DNA from: Lactifluus volemus
Taxonomy: Eukaryota > Basidiomycota > Agaricomycetes > Russulales > Russulaceae
Reading direction: 5' to 3'
Length of the DNA stretch: 64,000 nt
NCBI GenBank assembly: GCA_022376515.1
Contig: WTXI01000001.1
Coordinates: 1,116,001-1,180,000 of the forward strand
Shown here: piece by piece, positions 37,107-49,406 of the stretch
How the letters are laid out: each line of letters starts with the position of its first letter
Numbering within the stretch: position 1 is the first letter of the stretch
Program-made: the position numbers and the translations under genes
Notes under the pieces: generated by a model
The model's database searches: none
What the model saw: the letters and a program-made list of their open reading frames with translations, nothing else
Told to the model about the DNA's origin: nothing

Positions 37107-38573
37107 ATGTCAACCTTTAGAAGAAAGGAAAGCACTAAATGTCCTTTGGTCGGGACTCGCTCCTCCCCGTTCTCATCTTCTACTATCTTAACATCCTCGG
37201 CATAGCCTCTTTGGATGATATCCTCGGCGGCGGACTGCCTTTGTCCTGCTCTATGCTGGTCACCGCACCAGACACTCATTCATCTTACGGGGAGCTCGTC
37301 CAGAAGTATTTTATATCTCAGGGCCTCGCCTCGGGACATAAAGTTTACGTCATTGACGAAGAACCTGAACGATTCGTTTCTGAATGCATGTGGCCCTCGA
37401 GTGGGACTGGGTCTCGTGATGCTCTAACGGCAGAGGACAAGGAAGACGGCATCGAGTCTGATCATGATGCAAAGGTTGAAATTGCATGGCGATATAAACA
37501 CTTGAAGCAGTTTCAGACTACTGTGTCGACATCAAATTTGTACGTGTACCGACTCGATTGATGACCTGAACAACACACAAATTTTCATGCTGTATATAGT
37601 TCCACAGATGATTTTTGCTACTCATTTGACTTGACACATAGAGTTCCTCGTCAAATTCTGGATCAGGCAATCAAGTCCTCTCAACTAGTACCCTTGAACG
37701 TCTCGACCGGCTTGACGAGGCTTATCGATACCATTGCGGAGTGTCTAGACACGTCTTCTCGAGAGGTGCTGCCGATTCGAATTTGTATTCCGCTGCTTGG
37801 CTCCCCAGGTTGGGGAGACCTACATCCTAAGGTATGGTTGATTACCCGCCCTTCTTACAATGTCAACGCCCATTCCAAGGACGTGTTACATTTCGTGTAC
37901 TCCTTGCGCACCGTCCTGCGCCGATGTTCTCATGCGTGCGCTTCGGTAGGCCTCCCACCGTATATGTCGGCTGACAGCTGGGGCGGCGCTGGCTGGCTCA
38001 ATAAGCTTAGTTGGTTCTTTGATTCTTCCATAACCCTTGCCGGGTTCAGCGGTGAGAAAAAGGGACCACTTCGCTACTCGGACTGGCTAATATATTTCAA
38101 TGCGTCGAGCAGACCCATTATTGGCGCTTACATTCCCTTCTTATCACGGATCTCTCCACATTCATACGTTACCGGCTCCCCAGAGTTTGCTGTCGATCAG
38201 CGACAAGTCATCGACACTGCGGGGAATCTCGTCATTGTCCGGTTCGACTGGTGGAAGGGAAAACAATTTAGCTTTCAAATGTACCAAGAAAAGGCTTGTG
38301 TTTGAAACGCACCACTTGGATGTGGAAGGAGGAGTAGGAGAAAGGAGGACAATAGTGTCCGCGGGGGATGCAAGCCGAGAGAAAAAAGCTACCACATCAA
38401 CGTCACAGTCACCATCGAGGGGAGGAGCCGCGATGGAGGTGGAGTTAGAAGGTGAATCGGACATCGCTGCCGCTACCGCGGCCGCGGCCGAGCGAATTCT
38501 AACAGAGAGTTTAACAAAAAGGAAGAAGAAAGTTACGTTTGGTGTAGAGCGACCAGAGCTGTATGATTTTTGA
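37107..38573 (+). CDS. ELP4: Elongator complex protein 4 (PAXNEB domain)
   Basis: RecA-like ring subunit of Elongator, partner of Elp5 and Elp6. The start at 37107 gives MSTFRRKEST and a Ser-rich leader (GTRSSPFSSSTILTSS). One missing base at 37195-37206 is needed before GIASLDDILGGGLPLSCSML. The PAXNEB domain continues with HKVYVIDEEPERF, AWRYKHLKQFQ, FCYSFDLTHRVP, RICIPLLGSPGWGD, FVYSLRTVLRRCSHACASVG and LTFPSYHGSLHIHTLPAP, then the conserved NLAFKCTKKRLVFETHHLDV. It ends in a Lys-rich tail KKKVTFGVERPELYDF. A 61-nt intron near 38052-38112 joins the last two parts. Divergent from IMP1. Confidence 0.88.
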
Positions 38574-39005
38574 TCGTAATTAAAAAAAAAACTTGTCGTT
38601 TTGGTAGGACCAACACCCTATTGGTTCACTCTCCGAACTTCTAAAAAAAAAGAGAGATTTTTTTGGGTCAATCAGTCGTCCTCGTCGTCAGGACCCCAAA
38701 GGGGAATTCGGGGGTACGACTAAAAATCTTGTGGGGTGGCGGAAAGAGTTTGGTAAATAAATGCGCTCAGACGAAAACAAACTTGACGCGGTTACGCCAC
38801 GATACGCGAGGAACACACCGTGCACCAGTTTGAGGGTCTGTCCAAGCACCTTTTCTCGTTCAACAAACAAACAAATACTTTACTCGCTCCCTTGCTCGTT
38901 TTCTCGCCCGTGTTGGTCATCCTTCCCTCCTCCGCTCTTTTTTTTTTTTGCTTTTGGTGATCCATCGCATACACTTGCTTATGACCTGCCTTTTCTCTAG
39001 CTCAC
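38574..39005. promoter_or_regulatory. upstream region of the LRR-RhoGEF gene
   Basis: 432 bp with A/T homopolymer runs (A10 near 38583, A9 near 38644, T12 near 38940) and a CT-rich stretch before 39006. It holds the ELP4 3' flank and probably the RhoGEF promoter. No exon recognised. Confidence 0.4.
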
Positions 39006-42000
39006 ATGCACGCTCCCCTTCGCTCCCATTCCCCTCCTCAGTCCCCAGATCAACCCCTTCGTCTTCGACAACAATTCACAATCTTAATCGTCGTTCAGAA
39101 GAGTCGCTCTGGTCCCTTCCATACGCGTCACACTCATTTTCACTCTCCCACCCTCCCTCCGCGTCCAACCCCATAGAATCATCTTCAGTCACCGTCGGTC
39201 AAGACCCCGCCCCTCCTCTTCCCTCTTATTTGGCTCGCTCTTCATCCGACTCTGACGAGGCTCCCTATCCGAATCCAGCCCTCCCCGAACCTTTTCCAAT
39301 CTCCCCAAAGCTTCCCCCCTCCCCGATCCTTCCCAATTCCCTGACCCCTACCCTTCCGCTCTCCCCAGTACCTCAGTTCTGGACCACCCACTCTCTCATC
39401 CGGCGGTTCTTCAATCGCTTCAACTCGCTCGTCTGCCGCTTACACCAGCTCCGGAAGCGCGCTCGCTTCCAGTGATTTTGGTAATCATGTGCATATCGCT
39501 TCCAGTGATGACGATCAAGCCATTGGTGTTGGCATTACCTCGGACGACGTCGTGCATCTCACGAACCAAGACTCGTCCATGTCTACTTCTGTGTCTCAAT
39601 CAAGAGCACCCATAGACCAGTCCCGCTGGTCCCAATCCTACTCTGCCAGCATTCGCTCTCGGTCTTCTCTTGTGCGCAGCAACAGCAGTAGCGGCAATGA
39701 GAACGGTAGCTTCAGTTTCTCCCAGAAGCCTCCCGACCTGAGCTGGCAACCAGTTGACGAACGTGATGAGGTTGAACTCATCAGCGATGGCGATACTGAG
39801 GATACTGATTTAGAGGAGGATGAGATGCCCGAGGGTGAGCGTGAAGAGGAGAGGACATCTGCCATCGTCATCGCTGAGGAAGGCCGCGGCCTTATAGTTC
39901 GAGGCGATGGCGTGGCCGTCACAGATCTCGTTGTACAGCCAGGTGTGCCTCGCCTGTATCTCTTTCCCCTTACTCTTCTTGACCCATGTCTTTGGTACAG
40001 GGACGACGCATTTACTCATCGGCTGTTCAAGTACTGCGAGCGCTTTGCCGGCGTTTTTGACGAGCGTCTTGCCCGATATTGGTACCACGTTGCTAGCCCT
40101 AGACATTTCTGCCAACTTTCTCGGTGCTCTCCCTCCCGCTCTGGGAACTTGTGTTTGTTTGGAGGAGCTGAACGTTTCCAGCAACCCCCTTCGGGCCCTT
40201 CCGCTTTTCATAACGCAATTAGCGTCCCTTCGCGTTCTCATCGCGGACTCGACTGGTATCACCACCCTCCCTGCACCTCTCAGTGCACTGGACAAGTTGC
40301 ATACGCTGAGCGTAAGAAGAAACAAGATGTATTCCTTACCCTTCTGGCTTTGTCTTTTGGTATCTCTCCAGACTCTTCTTGTAGATGGTAACCCATTCCA
40401 AGGCCCGTGGAAAGCTTTGATGGAGCCCCTGCTTGCCAGAAGCACCTCCGGTTCGAGCTACCATCCTTCAATCCCAATCACCCCTCCTCCCCTCAGCGCT
40501 AGTCAAGACGCTGATTCGATCCCTGAGACGGATGTAGATGACCCTCAGCCCCACCAGTCGGACAGTCGTGTTCAGGAAGACGAAGATACTATTACTCCCG
40601 TTCGCGCTCCAGTATTGGGACGTGCAGCAACTCCACCCAATCCAATGGGTACAGCACCGGTTCCTGTTAAACGCGGTGTAACACGGACCCGGACGACTCC
40701 TAGCCGTGCATACTATGAGAAATCCCGGGGAAAGTCGAACACACCCGCTGGCCCCTCTCGTGCGCTCTCGGCGCATGATAGCGGTGAATGGAAGGCCCCT
40801 GATCCCGTCCATGGCAATGAGAATGAGCTTCGCCGCATGAAAAGTGCAGGAGAACTGCGCCAGGGGCCTACCTCTACGTTTTCTTCACCTAGCTCCCCCA
40901 TTTCTCCAGGTCGTCTTACACGCTCTCATTATGCTTCTTCATCCAATCTGCTAACAGACACAGAGCTCATCCCCCAACGGTCTGCTACCATGGGCCGGAA
41001 ATCCCCTTCTCGTGGGCAAGGCAGCCAACCCCCATTCGATCACGATCTATGGGGGAAAGGTACAGAACCTGAGACAAGCCCTACGACATCACTGGCACGA
41101 CCTCCGAATATGTCTCATTCTTCGCAAACCTATGCTCAACCTCGGGGCGAGTCTCTCTACGACACAGAGAGGTCAGGGATGCGCCAACGCGGCGGGTCCC
41201 GCAGGAAAGATGATAAATCAAAAGAGCAACCGGGGAGATGGGGTTTCTTGAAGAAGATGTCTATGGGGAAGTTGAGGCCCGATGCCCCATCGCTGAAGCC
41301 ATCCACTGTCTACGCAAGGCCAGGCATGGCTACCCTCCCAAATGTCGCAGAGTCAGCCTCAGCATCTTCGCCCGTGATGCCGCGTTCAAACACTGTGTCC
41401 TTGATCAACGTACGGCTCTCAGCCACAGGTTCCCTTGGCATGGATATCACGGGAGATCCCCCCGAAATATCGGTTTCCCCATCCGCAACTGAGCATACAG
41501 AGGCGGGGACAAACGAAATTCCTCCTTCGCCGAATCCTTCTCTCGCACCGTCCCCTAGTCTACTTTCCGTTACTCCTTCGTCTCCCAATCTTTCCCTTCA
41601 TTCCCCCACGGCTCGGGTCACAAAGCGGCGCAGCTTCCTCCCTATTGAAGGACCACCTACTCTTTCGCCCTCGTCGGGGCCTTTCTCTTCTGCTACCAGC
41701 CTGGCTAGTGCCGAAGATGATGAATTGCTGACTCCGAGTCCTATCACCTCTGGGACGGCCGAGCAGGCACAGCGCCGAGAAGAAGAAAGAGCACGCGAAA
41801 CGTACACTCGCGCGCTTCGGTCAGTCATGGCCTACTTGAGGGACATGCATGACTTGTCGGTGACACCGCATTCCCTCACGAGCATGTACTCCCCGTCCTC
41901 GCCCGATATCTTAGGCAGTGGCCCTCGTCCCCGGCGGCCTACAGCTACTGAAGGTAGCCGCGTTGCATCGGATGGTACCCTGAGCTCAGCTAGCTCCGTT

Positions 42001-43738
42001 GCTGCCTCCCGCAGTGGTAGTTCAGACCAACTGAGGTCGCCAGAGTCCATCTCACACTTACGTAGTTTGAACTCATCTCAGACAACCAGCATTGCGACTT
42101 CAGACAGTGGGTCATCCACGAATGGAGAAGAGCGCAAGTTTAAAGATGATAGCAGCAGGCGAATGCGAGTGGTCAAGGAGATTGTGGAGTACGTGGAAAA
42201 AGGTTCACTGTTCCATGATGATTCTGATTATGCTCCCTTCAGCACTGAAAGGACGTACGTCAAAGGCTTGCAAGAACTCATCGACATCTACATCAAGCCA
42301 GCGGCTGCCCCGGTGATTCTACTTGGCGGCGTGAGCTCTACCAAGGAGACCGTCATTCCTGCTTCAGAAAGGAAGATCGTATTCAGTGGACTTGATTCTC
42401 TCTTTTCGTTCCATAAGGATATATTCCTTCCTGCTCTCGAACTTGCCGCAAATCCCGTCCTCCGTCCGCAAGCCAAGCAATCAGAGCAAGAGATGGAAGG
42501 AGTGCTATCAGCTAACGCTGCAAGAGGTATTGCCAGGACATTCGTCTCGCATGCCGCGTTCATGCGGATGTACTCAACATACATCAAGTGAGTCATAGTC
42601 CACTTTATGCCTGAAAAAGTCTGACTTGTGAACACCACAAGCAATTTTGACAATTCGGTTCAGCGCATTAAACAATGGGTAATCGACCGCCCAGGGACAG
42701 CGACTGGTTCATCACCTCTTTCACCCTCTCTCGCTAGTCAGCCAGCTGCTGGAACAGGTGCTTCCAACATGGCGTCAGATCCTTCGGGAGGACCGCAGCT
42801 TACGTCGAGTCAAAAAAAGCGTATCAAAAGTTATCTCAAGCGCTGCCGGCTAAACCCCCGCCACTCACAGCTGAACTTGGAGGGCTATCTTTTATTGCCA
42901 GTCCAACGGATCCCGCGTTACCGCCTTCTTGTGCGTAGCATTTACTCACCCGAATTCTGGGAGCAACCCTCATCACTTTACAGTTAGAGGAATTGGCCAG
43001 AAGTACGACCCCCGCAGAAGGCTATGTAGATCCACTTGACCAGGCCCTGGATGAGATTTCATCATTAGCGACGAACATGAATGAAGGCAAGCGCGAATCT
43101 GAATCGCGGTCAAAACTTGTCCAGTGGCAATCAAGGATCAAAGGGAGATTCCCAAGTCCCCTGGTGCAGCCACACCGGTGAGCTCGCTGAGCAATCTAGG
43201 CAGTACTTGTGACGGCTCATTCTACTTTCTAGTCGGCTCATCATGGATGGCCCTCTTTTGCTGACAAGGGTTGTACGCAAAGTTCAGATTGCTTTTGAAG
43301 TGATCGATGGTCAAGGCGACCCTACAACGATTCAAGTAGAATGTCTCTCTCCAGAGCAAACGCCGCGTTCACTTCTCGGAATATTGTGCAACGACCTACT
43401 GGTTTTATGTCGTGATCCGTCCGATGGGAAAGACCCCACCTCACATGTTGAACTTTGGGCGGTCCTTCGCATGCAAACGGCTCCGGAGCCCGCGAGTATT
43501 GTTCATGGCAATGGTAGGCTATATAGATCTTTTATTGATCTCATGCCAAGTTATTAACTGCCTTTTCTTCAGTTCTCCGAATTGTTGATAATAAGGCCGT
43601 CCTTTATTTCGAAACATCGTCGACATCCGTTGCCTTGAATTGGTTCCGAGGCATGTCGTATCTACTTTATTAGTTCTGCAAAGTGATGACGGGCTTTCTA
43701 CAGCAATCAACCTCCATATACCAACCTCCAAGGCATGA
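39006..43738 (+). CDS. large leucine-rich-repeat RhoGEF (LRR + DH + PH-like)
   Basis: Predicted guanine-nucleotide exchange factor for a Rho/Cdc42 GTPase in polarity or wall signalling. A Ser-rich N terminus (with three inferred one-base gaps at 39060-39070, 39311-39320 and 39393-39403) precedes four to five LRRs (LLALDISANFLGALPPALGT, LEELNVSSNPLRALPLFI, LHTLSVRRNKMYSLPFWL). A disordered region of about 500 residues follows. The DH domain shows VVKEIVEYVEKGSLFHDDSD, FSTERTYVKGLQELIDIYIK, IFSG-type IVFSGLDSLFSFHKDIFLPA, FVSHAAFMRMYSTYIKNF and the helix YLLLPVQRIPRYRLLLEEL. A PH-like module follows (LIMDGPLLLTRVVRKVQIAF). It ends FRAINLHIPTSKA through a GC-AG intron (43651-43703). One of the longest genes here, over 1400 residues. 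Confidence 0.85.
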
Positions 43739-44131
43739 GCATTTGGTAGCACCTTTTCTATTCACGCGTGCATGACATAGTCCGAGAAAAATCATTCGTG
43801 GTCTTCGTACATATTCGCTCTTTTATATTAGTCCGTTCCACACACATCTCGCGCTTGCATTGTGGCCTTCCGAGCCAGCTTTACCTAAATTTCACAATTT
43901 GGTAAGATATTGACCTTAGAACCAATCACATTCTCAACAACACACCCCGCCGACGTGGATCGTTAAGTCAGACATCGCGTGCTTCGTTCACGACCCTCTG
44001 GTAAATTTTGTGCCAAGAAAACGTCCGACATATTATTGTGGTTATGGGTATTACTATATAACCTTTGAACTCCACAACAAGAACCGCGAAACCACACCAA
44101 TTCCACGTAGTTGATTGAACACACGCCAACC
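43739..44131. other. intergenic, convergent 3' ends
   Basis: 393 bp between the RhoGEF stop and the permease stop. Read-through frames of the permease into this stretch have no family support once the terminal intron is recognised. Nothing else seen. Confidence 0.45.
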
Positions 44132-46421
44132 TCACATCTGTCAAGAAGATATGAATGACGGAGACGAATCCTTCGACTTTGGTCACTCACCAGCCACTGC
44201 CAGATGGCCTCTGCTCTGTTCTTTGGTGGAGGCTCGTCGTAGGTGCTTGCCTCTATCTCCGCAAGTCCCGTGTAGAAATCCATCTCTGATGGTTCGACAG
44301 GGGGAACACGTTTCCAGTACCTCGCGCCGATGTACAATATTGGGAACAGCAAGACGGGGAAATAGCTTGTGATAAAGTTGGCTGTGTCCCATTGGCCGTG
44401 GAGGAAGACGGACCACCCGTTGAACTGTATGTTTCGAAATTCCGACTCGTGAGTGAAAATATAAGATGTGGTAATAGTTTACACGTACAACGCAGATAAC
44501 GATACAAAAGATGGCAGCATACCACGCTGCGTACGGCTGTAGGGGCGACGAGAACGGCAGCGTCTGGCGATCAATTCCTTGGGCCTTCATGCCGGCATGG
44601 AACCGAATGTAGGTGTAGGAGATACCGAACCAAGTCAAGAGACCTGCGATGGACGTCATGTTGGCGAACCAGTTGAACACCTTGCCGGCGCCCGCCGAGA
44701 CGCCCATGAATGCGAGCAGGAGAATGCAGAGGAGGCTATGAGCGCGGTTACGGGCAGTCCATTCCGAAGAGTCCTGCTGAATATTACAGGTGCATTTCCG
44801 GCAATGGCGAGACCGTCTGTGTGTGTATCAGGGTAAACAATAGACTCGAAGGAGGAGGGAAAGCTTTGTTATGGCACTCACACAACGCCCGTGAGCTGGT
44901 GTATAGATCACTTGAGGCCGCAGACCAAGCGGAGGTCAGGAGTGCGGCGTTAATAATCTGCGGCAACCAGGCATTAAGTCAACGGTTCGATAAGCCCTGA
45001 TTCAGGAAACCATACTTGGGGAAGAGCTTTGATGCCAGAACGCTTGATGGCGATAACGAATGGGGAGGCGGCGGCCGTTCCGCTCCCCAAGCAAGCCTTG
45101 GATCATTTGAAGGTACAAGCAAGCCAATGATGGTCACGCCGCCAATATAGAACAACAAGATGCGAATGTACACGCGCCGGATCGCTTTTGGCAGGTTTCG
45201 TCTGGGGTTCTTCGCCTCGCCAGCGGCAATCTGAAAAACCATTCATGCTTCAACATCCACGAAACAAAAAGTCCGTAAGTGCTGAGAAAACTCACAGCGA
45301 CGATTTCAGTACCAATGAAAGAGAAGCCCGCCTGAGTCAAAACCGTCCAAAAGCCAAGGAAGCGACCTTTTGCACCGGTGATGCCAAAGATTTGAACAAA
45401 CGGACCGGGGTTCTTCCAGTAGCGGAACCCAAGACGATCGTGGTCTGGACCTCCACCAAGGTCAAGAATGATCCCGAGAATGATCAAACCTAGGGTTCAT
45501 ACATTCATGAACGACTAGCCGTGGGAAAGAAACGCAAATAAAAAGCGTACCGGTGATTGTGATGACTTTGATGGAAGCAAATACAAATTCAGCCTCGCCA
45601 TATGCACCTGTTCGCCAAATTGGGAGAAACTCAATGACTGTGGAGCATCACAAGTGTCTGGCTGATGCACGTACCGGCACCCATAAAGTTAATCGCGATA
45701 ACCACTATCAAACAAATTGTGACCCAGGCTGAGTTCAGTGATGTTTTCTTGTCCCAAAAATCGATCAGAACAGCGGCTGCGCTCAGTTCCGCCGGGAGGA
45801 CGATTGTCCAGTTATACCAATAATTCCAGCCCATCGTCTGAAAGTGGGTATCAGGGTCTGATCGTACACCAAACATCATGATGTGTCATACGAATGAAAA
45901 TGCAGGGTCAACAAAGCGTTCTGCTAGCTTGATATGGCCGCCGGGAATGGGAAGATATGAGACCATTTCACCAAGGGAAATCTGGGAACGGTGATCAATG
46001 CTCCGACGAAGACAACTGGGGGCTGGGGGCTAACCATGACGCTGTAGCAAATAGACCCCACGGCCATGTATCCCAATAAGAGACCAACGGGACCACCGTG
46101 TCTCAGAGAATTGGCAGTACTCAAGAACAGACCAGTCCCGATAACGCCTGAACAGATGAGGGAATCAGATGGCTGCGGACACTTATGGACTCATTCCAGT
46201 CGCGTACCTCCAATACTGTGTGAATTCGTTCAGTAAAATCTGGTATGTGGCAGAGAAGATTCAAATTACCTTATCATTGCGATGTGTCTGTTCTTGAGCT
46301 GGCGTGAAAGAGAATCATGCTGAGGGACAGTATTCGACTCGACAAAGTCGACCTTGTCAATGCCTGAACCCATATCTGAGCCATTGACGGGTTTGTCGCC
46401 CACTGGTTGCTCGGCAGACAT
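44132..46421 (-). CDS. amino-acid permease of the fungal YAT/APC family
   Basis: Twelve-TM proton-coupled amino-acid importer of the plasma membrane. The ATG at 46419-46421 opens a hydrophilic N terminus ([20 protein letters not shown]...[10 protein letters not shown]). Family signatures follow: [80 protein letters not shown] and [20 protein letters not shown]. Later come [56 protein letters not shown] and [20 protein letters not shown]. The last intron (near 44191-44138) gives the typical end IWQWLM and stop at 44132. About nine introns. One missing base near 45075-45085 lies before [11 protein letters not shown]. Substrate specificity cannot be read. Confidence 0.9.
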
Positions 46422-47774
46422 AATAGAAGTGTGGGAAAGGGAAAAGTGGTTAACCCCATCGTGTTGTGAATGGAAGGACCTTTTAAAATGCCCGAAGACA
46501 ACAGGAAAACGCCGGCTAGTTCAAATTTTCACCCGCCGTGCCAGAGTGGCAACAAGATGGTACAGGTACAGCCAATTTTAGCGACGAACACCGCACCGCA
46601 TTGCTTCTTCAGTGACACTCAATTGAACCGAATGACTACTGTAGTTGATCTCAGAGCTATGCCCGAAGTAGGAGCGCCATACCAGGCTGTTCCGGTGTAT
46701 GGAGTGAGAAGCTGCACCAGCCATGGCCATGGAGACAGCGCCTCAACTGTGAAAAATAAAAGTTTGATCTTGGGCCCCGCCACCACCGCGTCGACGTTTC
46801 AGCCGCGTGCTCCCGCGGGAATTTTTTAACCGAAGGTTCCCGGATGTTGGATAATTAACACTGCCCTGCGTACTGTACCTCGTGCTTCGTCCATCATACG
46901 TACGCCGCACTAATGTCTGCACTAGCCTGATTTCTATTTTTGTAACAATTAACACGGATCGCATTTTATAATAATGATTAGATAGTGAGAATCTTCAAAT
47001 ACCGAATTGAGACAGTGCCGGAAACGATCAACATCATCAATCGAGGTGAATCACAATTTATAGGTCAGACGAGGGTTTAGAAAATAAAACTTAAAGTACT
47101 TAACCTTAGTGCCCGTGGTGCACCACATTTTCGGTCATACCAAAAAGGGATAGCACAAGACAGGCGTGGGTAGACAGAAAACATAAAGAAAATCGCAAAC
47201 TGATGTTATTGTCTGTGATATCGTATCAGCATTGATGGAACTTTGTAACTATGTAGCCCTGCTCTTTTGATCCCCCGCCTTCCTGTCCTCTTGTTACCCA
47301 ACGGTGGCATCCTGTAGACAATGATGGCTAAGCGCCGAGGTTGACTTGTCGAGTAAGTAGAGGCCGCCTTGGAGACGAGCTCCACCCTCGGCTCAAGAAC
47401 AGAAATGAACAACCTTAAGACCAGCGATGTCATTGGAACTGGGCAACGTTATTTTCTCTAGGCTGACAGTCAGCTTCTGCTTGGTTACCTTGTAGTTTGT
47501 TGGTTTCAGGTGTGGTCTGTGAGTTGTATGGGATCACTGACCTCTAACTCCACCGATGTCACACCCTTGAATCGTTTAGGTCATTAAAGCCCGGCGAGTT
47601 CCGGTTCGAGCTCATATTGGGCCTGAATTTGATGTTTTCGCCGCTCTTCTGATTGCCGATCCCTTCTCTGAGGAGGAATCAAGTCTAGCTCTTTTGCTCG
47701 CTGGTAGACTCTCTTCACGACCTCTCTTCAATTTCCCGCCAACACCCCGCTCCCCGGAACCATGGACGGCCGTG
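46422..47774. other. gene-poor interval with permease promoter
   Basis: About 1.35 kb. The first part is the permease upstream flank. Short frames on both strands lack splice-supported continuity. From 47612 to 47774 the minus strand has a basic, Ser/Lys-rich stretch (LKRGREESLPASKRARLDSS) that could be a nuclear-signal-like end of the kinase-like gene if further frame changes are allowed. Otherwise nothing recognised. Confidence 0.35.
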
Positions 47775-49406
47775 TCATGCCCCGCTTGCCGGCTGGGAGT
47801 AGAAGACCACAAGTGGTTCATATGCAAAGTCCCGGACCTTGATGGATGGTGGCAATTCCGGAACACTGGTATGACGAGGTGACATGATAGGAGAATTGAG
47901 AGGCGATCTTGGGGAAGAGGAAACATTAACAATGATGCTCCAACCGCAGTCAGCTTTTTCTAGACCTCGTATGGATCGCAAGAATGAAGTGATCGCCTCC
48001 GCCACTTTGGAGTCGCTTGTGCCAGGTACCACGAAACGTCGGGGATCATCGTTTGCATCTTCCATCCAATATTTTTCTAGCTCTCGAGAGGAACAGGGGG
48101 CTCCTTGATGTCCTCCAAAGGCTCAGGCTCATCCAACGGCAGACCCGTCGTGATGCCATGCCGCAGCATTTCGTGCGCCGCTGTGCCCTCGCTCTGTTCC
48201 GCGCGGAACGCTTATGCGCTTCCCTGCTCTTCCGAAATTCCTTTCTTCGAGCGTTGTCCATATTAAGCAGAAACCTGACACGACGCATCTCCAGATCCTT
48301 GTCACCGGGATACGTCGCTGCCAACCCAAGTCCTCGTTTGGTTGGTCCGCTCTGCTCGCCTGGAAATCAATAAGCGTCACTCGCGCGTCTGGGCCAATGA
48401 GGATGTGTCTGAGGGCGACATCTCCATGAACTACTCCACGTTCGTGCAACCTTTGGAAAGCTTCGACAACGCGATCCTTCAGAACCATGGGCATGGAAGC
48501 AGAAGCTTCCATCCAGAGTACGGGGTGCGGCAAGTCCATGGCTATATCGATCTGCCCAGGGCGGGTATATACCCCTATAACGTGAGGAAAACGTCTCCTT
48601 GCAGGGGAAGAAGATATCGTGATGACTTGTACAATGCCAGCTACATGATAATGTTTAAGCTTGCAGAGACACAAGGTGTTGGGCTCTGACCTCGGAGTAG
48701 AACCCATCCCATTCTCCCATTCTTGACATGTCCCAGCTAAATAACGTTTGTCAACAAGGACGAGAGTCATGAGGTCCATCTCACTCACGTCTTACAGACA
48801 TAATTAACAGCGGTCGAGTCCCATCCGTCTTGGCGTGGCGTTTGGACAGTGCCAGATTGGATGTGGGCAGTCGACATAACGCCCTCTAGAGTCGCAAGTT
48901 CAAACAAAACCACACGTATGTTGCAGAAAAATGACACTCGCCTCCTAGCCACTTCAAGACTTTGACGTCTTCAATGGTGCGTCCGTTCATCCAGGCGAAT
49001 TTCCCATGTGTTTTGTATAGGGTGCAGAATACCAAGTCGTCATGATATGAGGGTGGGACCTGCAACTCTCGGTCCGGGATACTAACTTCCTCGTGAAGAC
49101 AACGTGTGTGTGTGGCCAAATCTCTGAAATATCCTTGTCTTGAAAGGGTAAAGAGGGCGTTACGCGGGTGGGTGCTTCAAAGCTATGCGGACCAGTTGCC
49201 AGTATCTCCAGAAATGATGAATAATGGGCGTGTGGCAGAATGCGGTGAACGATGTCTGGGAGTGACTCTGCATGTCCTCTGGGGCCGGTAATAGGTGATG
49301 GGCTGAGGACAGAAAGTACCGTCTTTGTAAAGCTTGTCATCGAATGGTAAGATTATACGGTGCGTGAAAGGTGCGATATGATGATGTCCTGTGCCCCATA
49401 CGACAT
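47775..49406 (-). CDS. divergent kinase-like protein, frame-broken in this sequence
   Basis: Exons joined by splice signals give MSYGAQDIII, THRIILPFDDKLYKDESLPD, FLEILATGPHSFEAP, YFRDLATHTRCLHEEVSIPD, FAWMNGRTIEDVKVLKWLGE, QTPRQDGWDSTAVNYVCK and EWDGFYSEVRAQHLVSLQ. A kinase catalytic region follows: MVLKDRVVEAFQRLHERGVV, then HGDVALRHILIGPDARVTLI and DFQASRA. The catalytic loop is H-G-D (not HRD), its usual Asn is His, and DFG is DFQ, so both catalytic Asp residues remain. A basic helical tail (RKEFRKSREAHKRSARNRAR) and ELEKYWMEDANDDPRRFVVP follow. At least three one-base gaps (near 49371-49380, 49121-49135 and 48080-48090) and a GC-AG intron (48941-48886) are needed. Exon limits are approximate. 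Function unknown; could be an atypical or small-molecule kinase. Confidence 0.5.

Noticed and set aside
43963..44131. Long hydrophilic tail of the permease
   Set aside because: A terminal 54-nt intron produces the standard IWQWLM ending.
46470..46829. 119-residue + strand frame upstream of the permease
   Set aside because: No motif, no splice-supported extension, and it lies in the promoter flank.
47585..47640. tRNA T-arm-like ggttcga pattern
   Set aside because: No matching acceptor or anticodon arms could be found around it.
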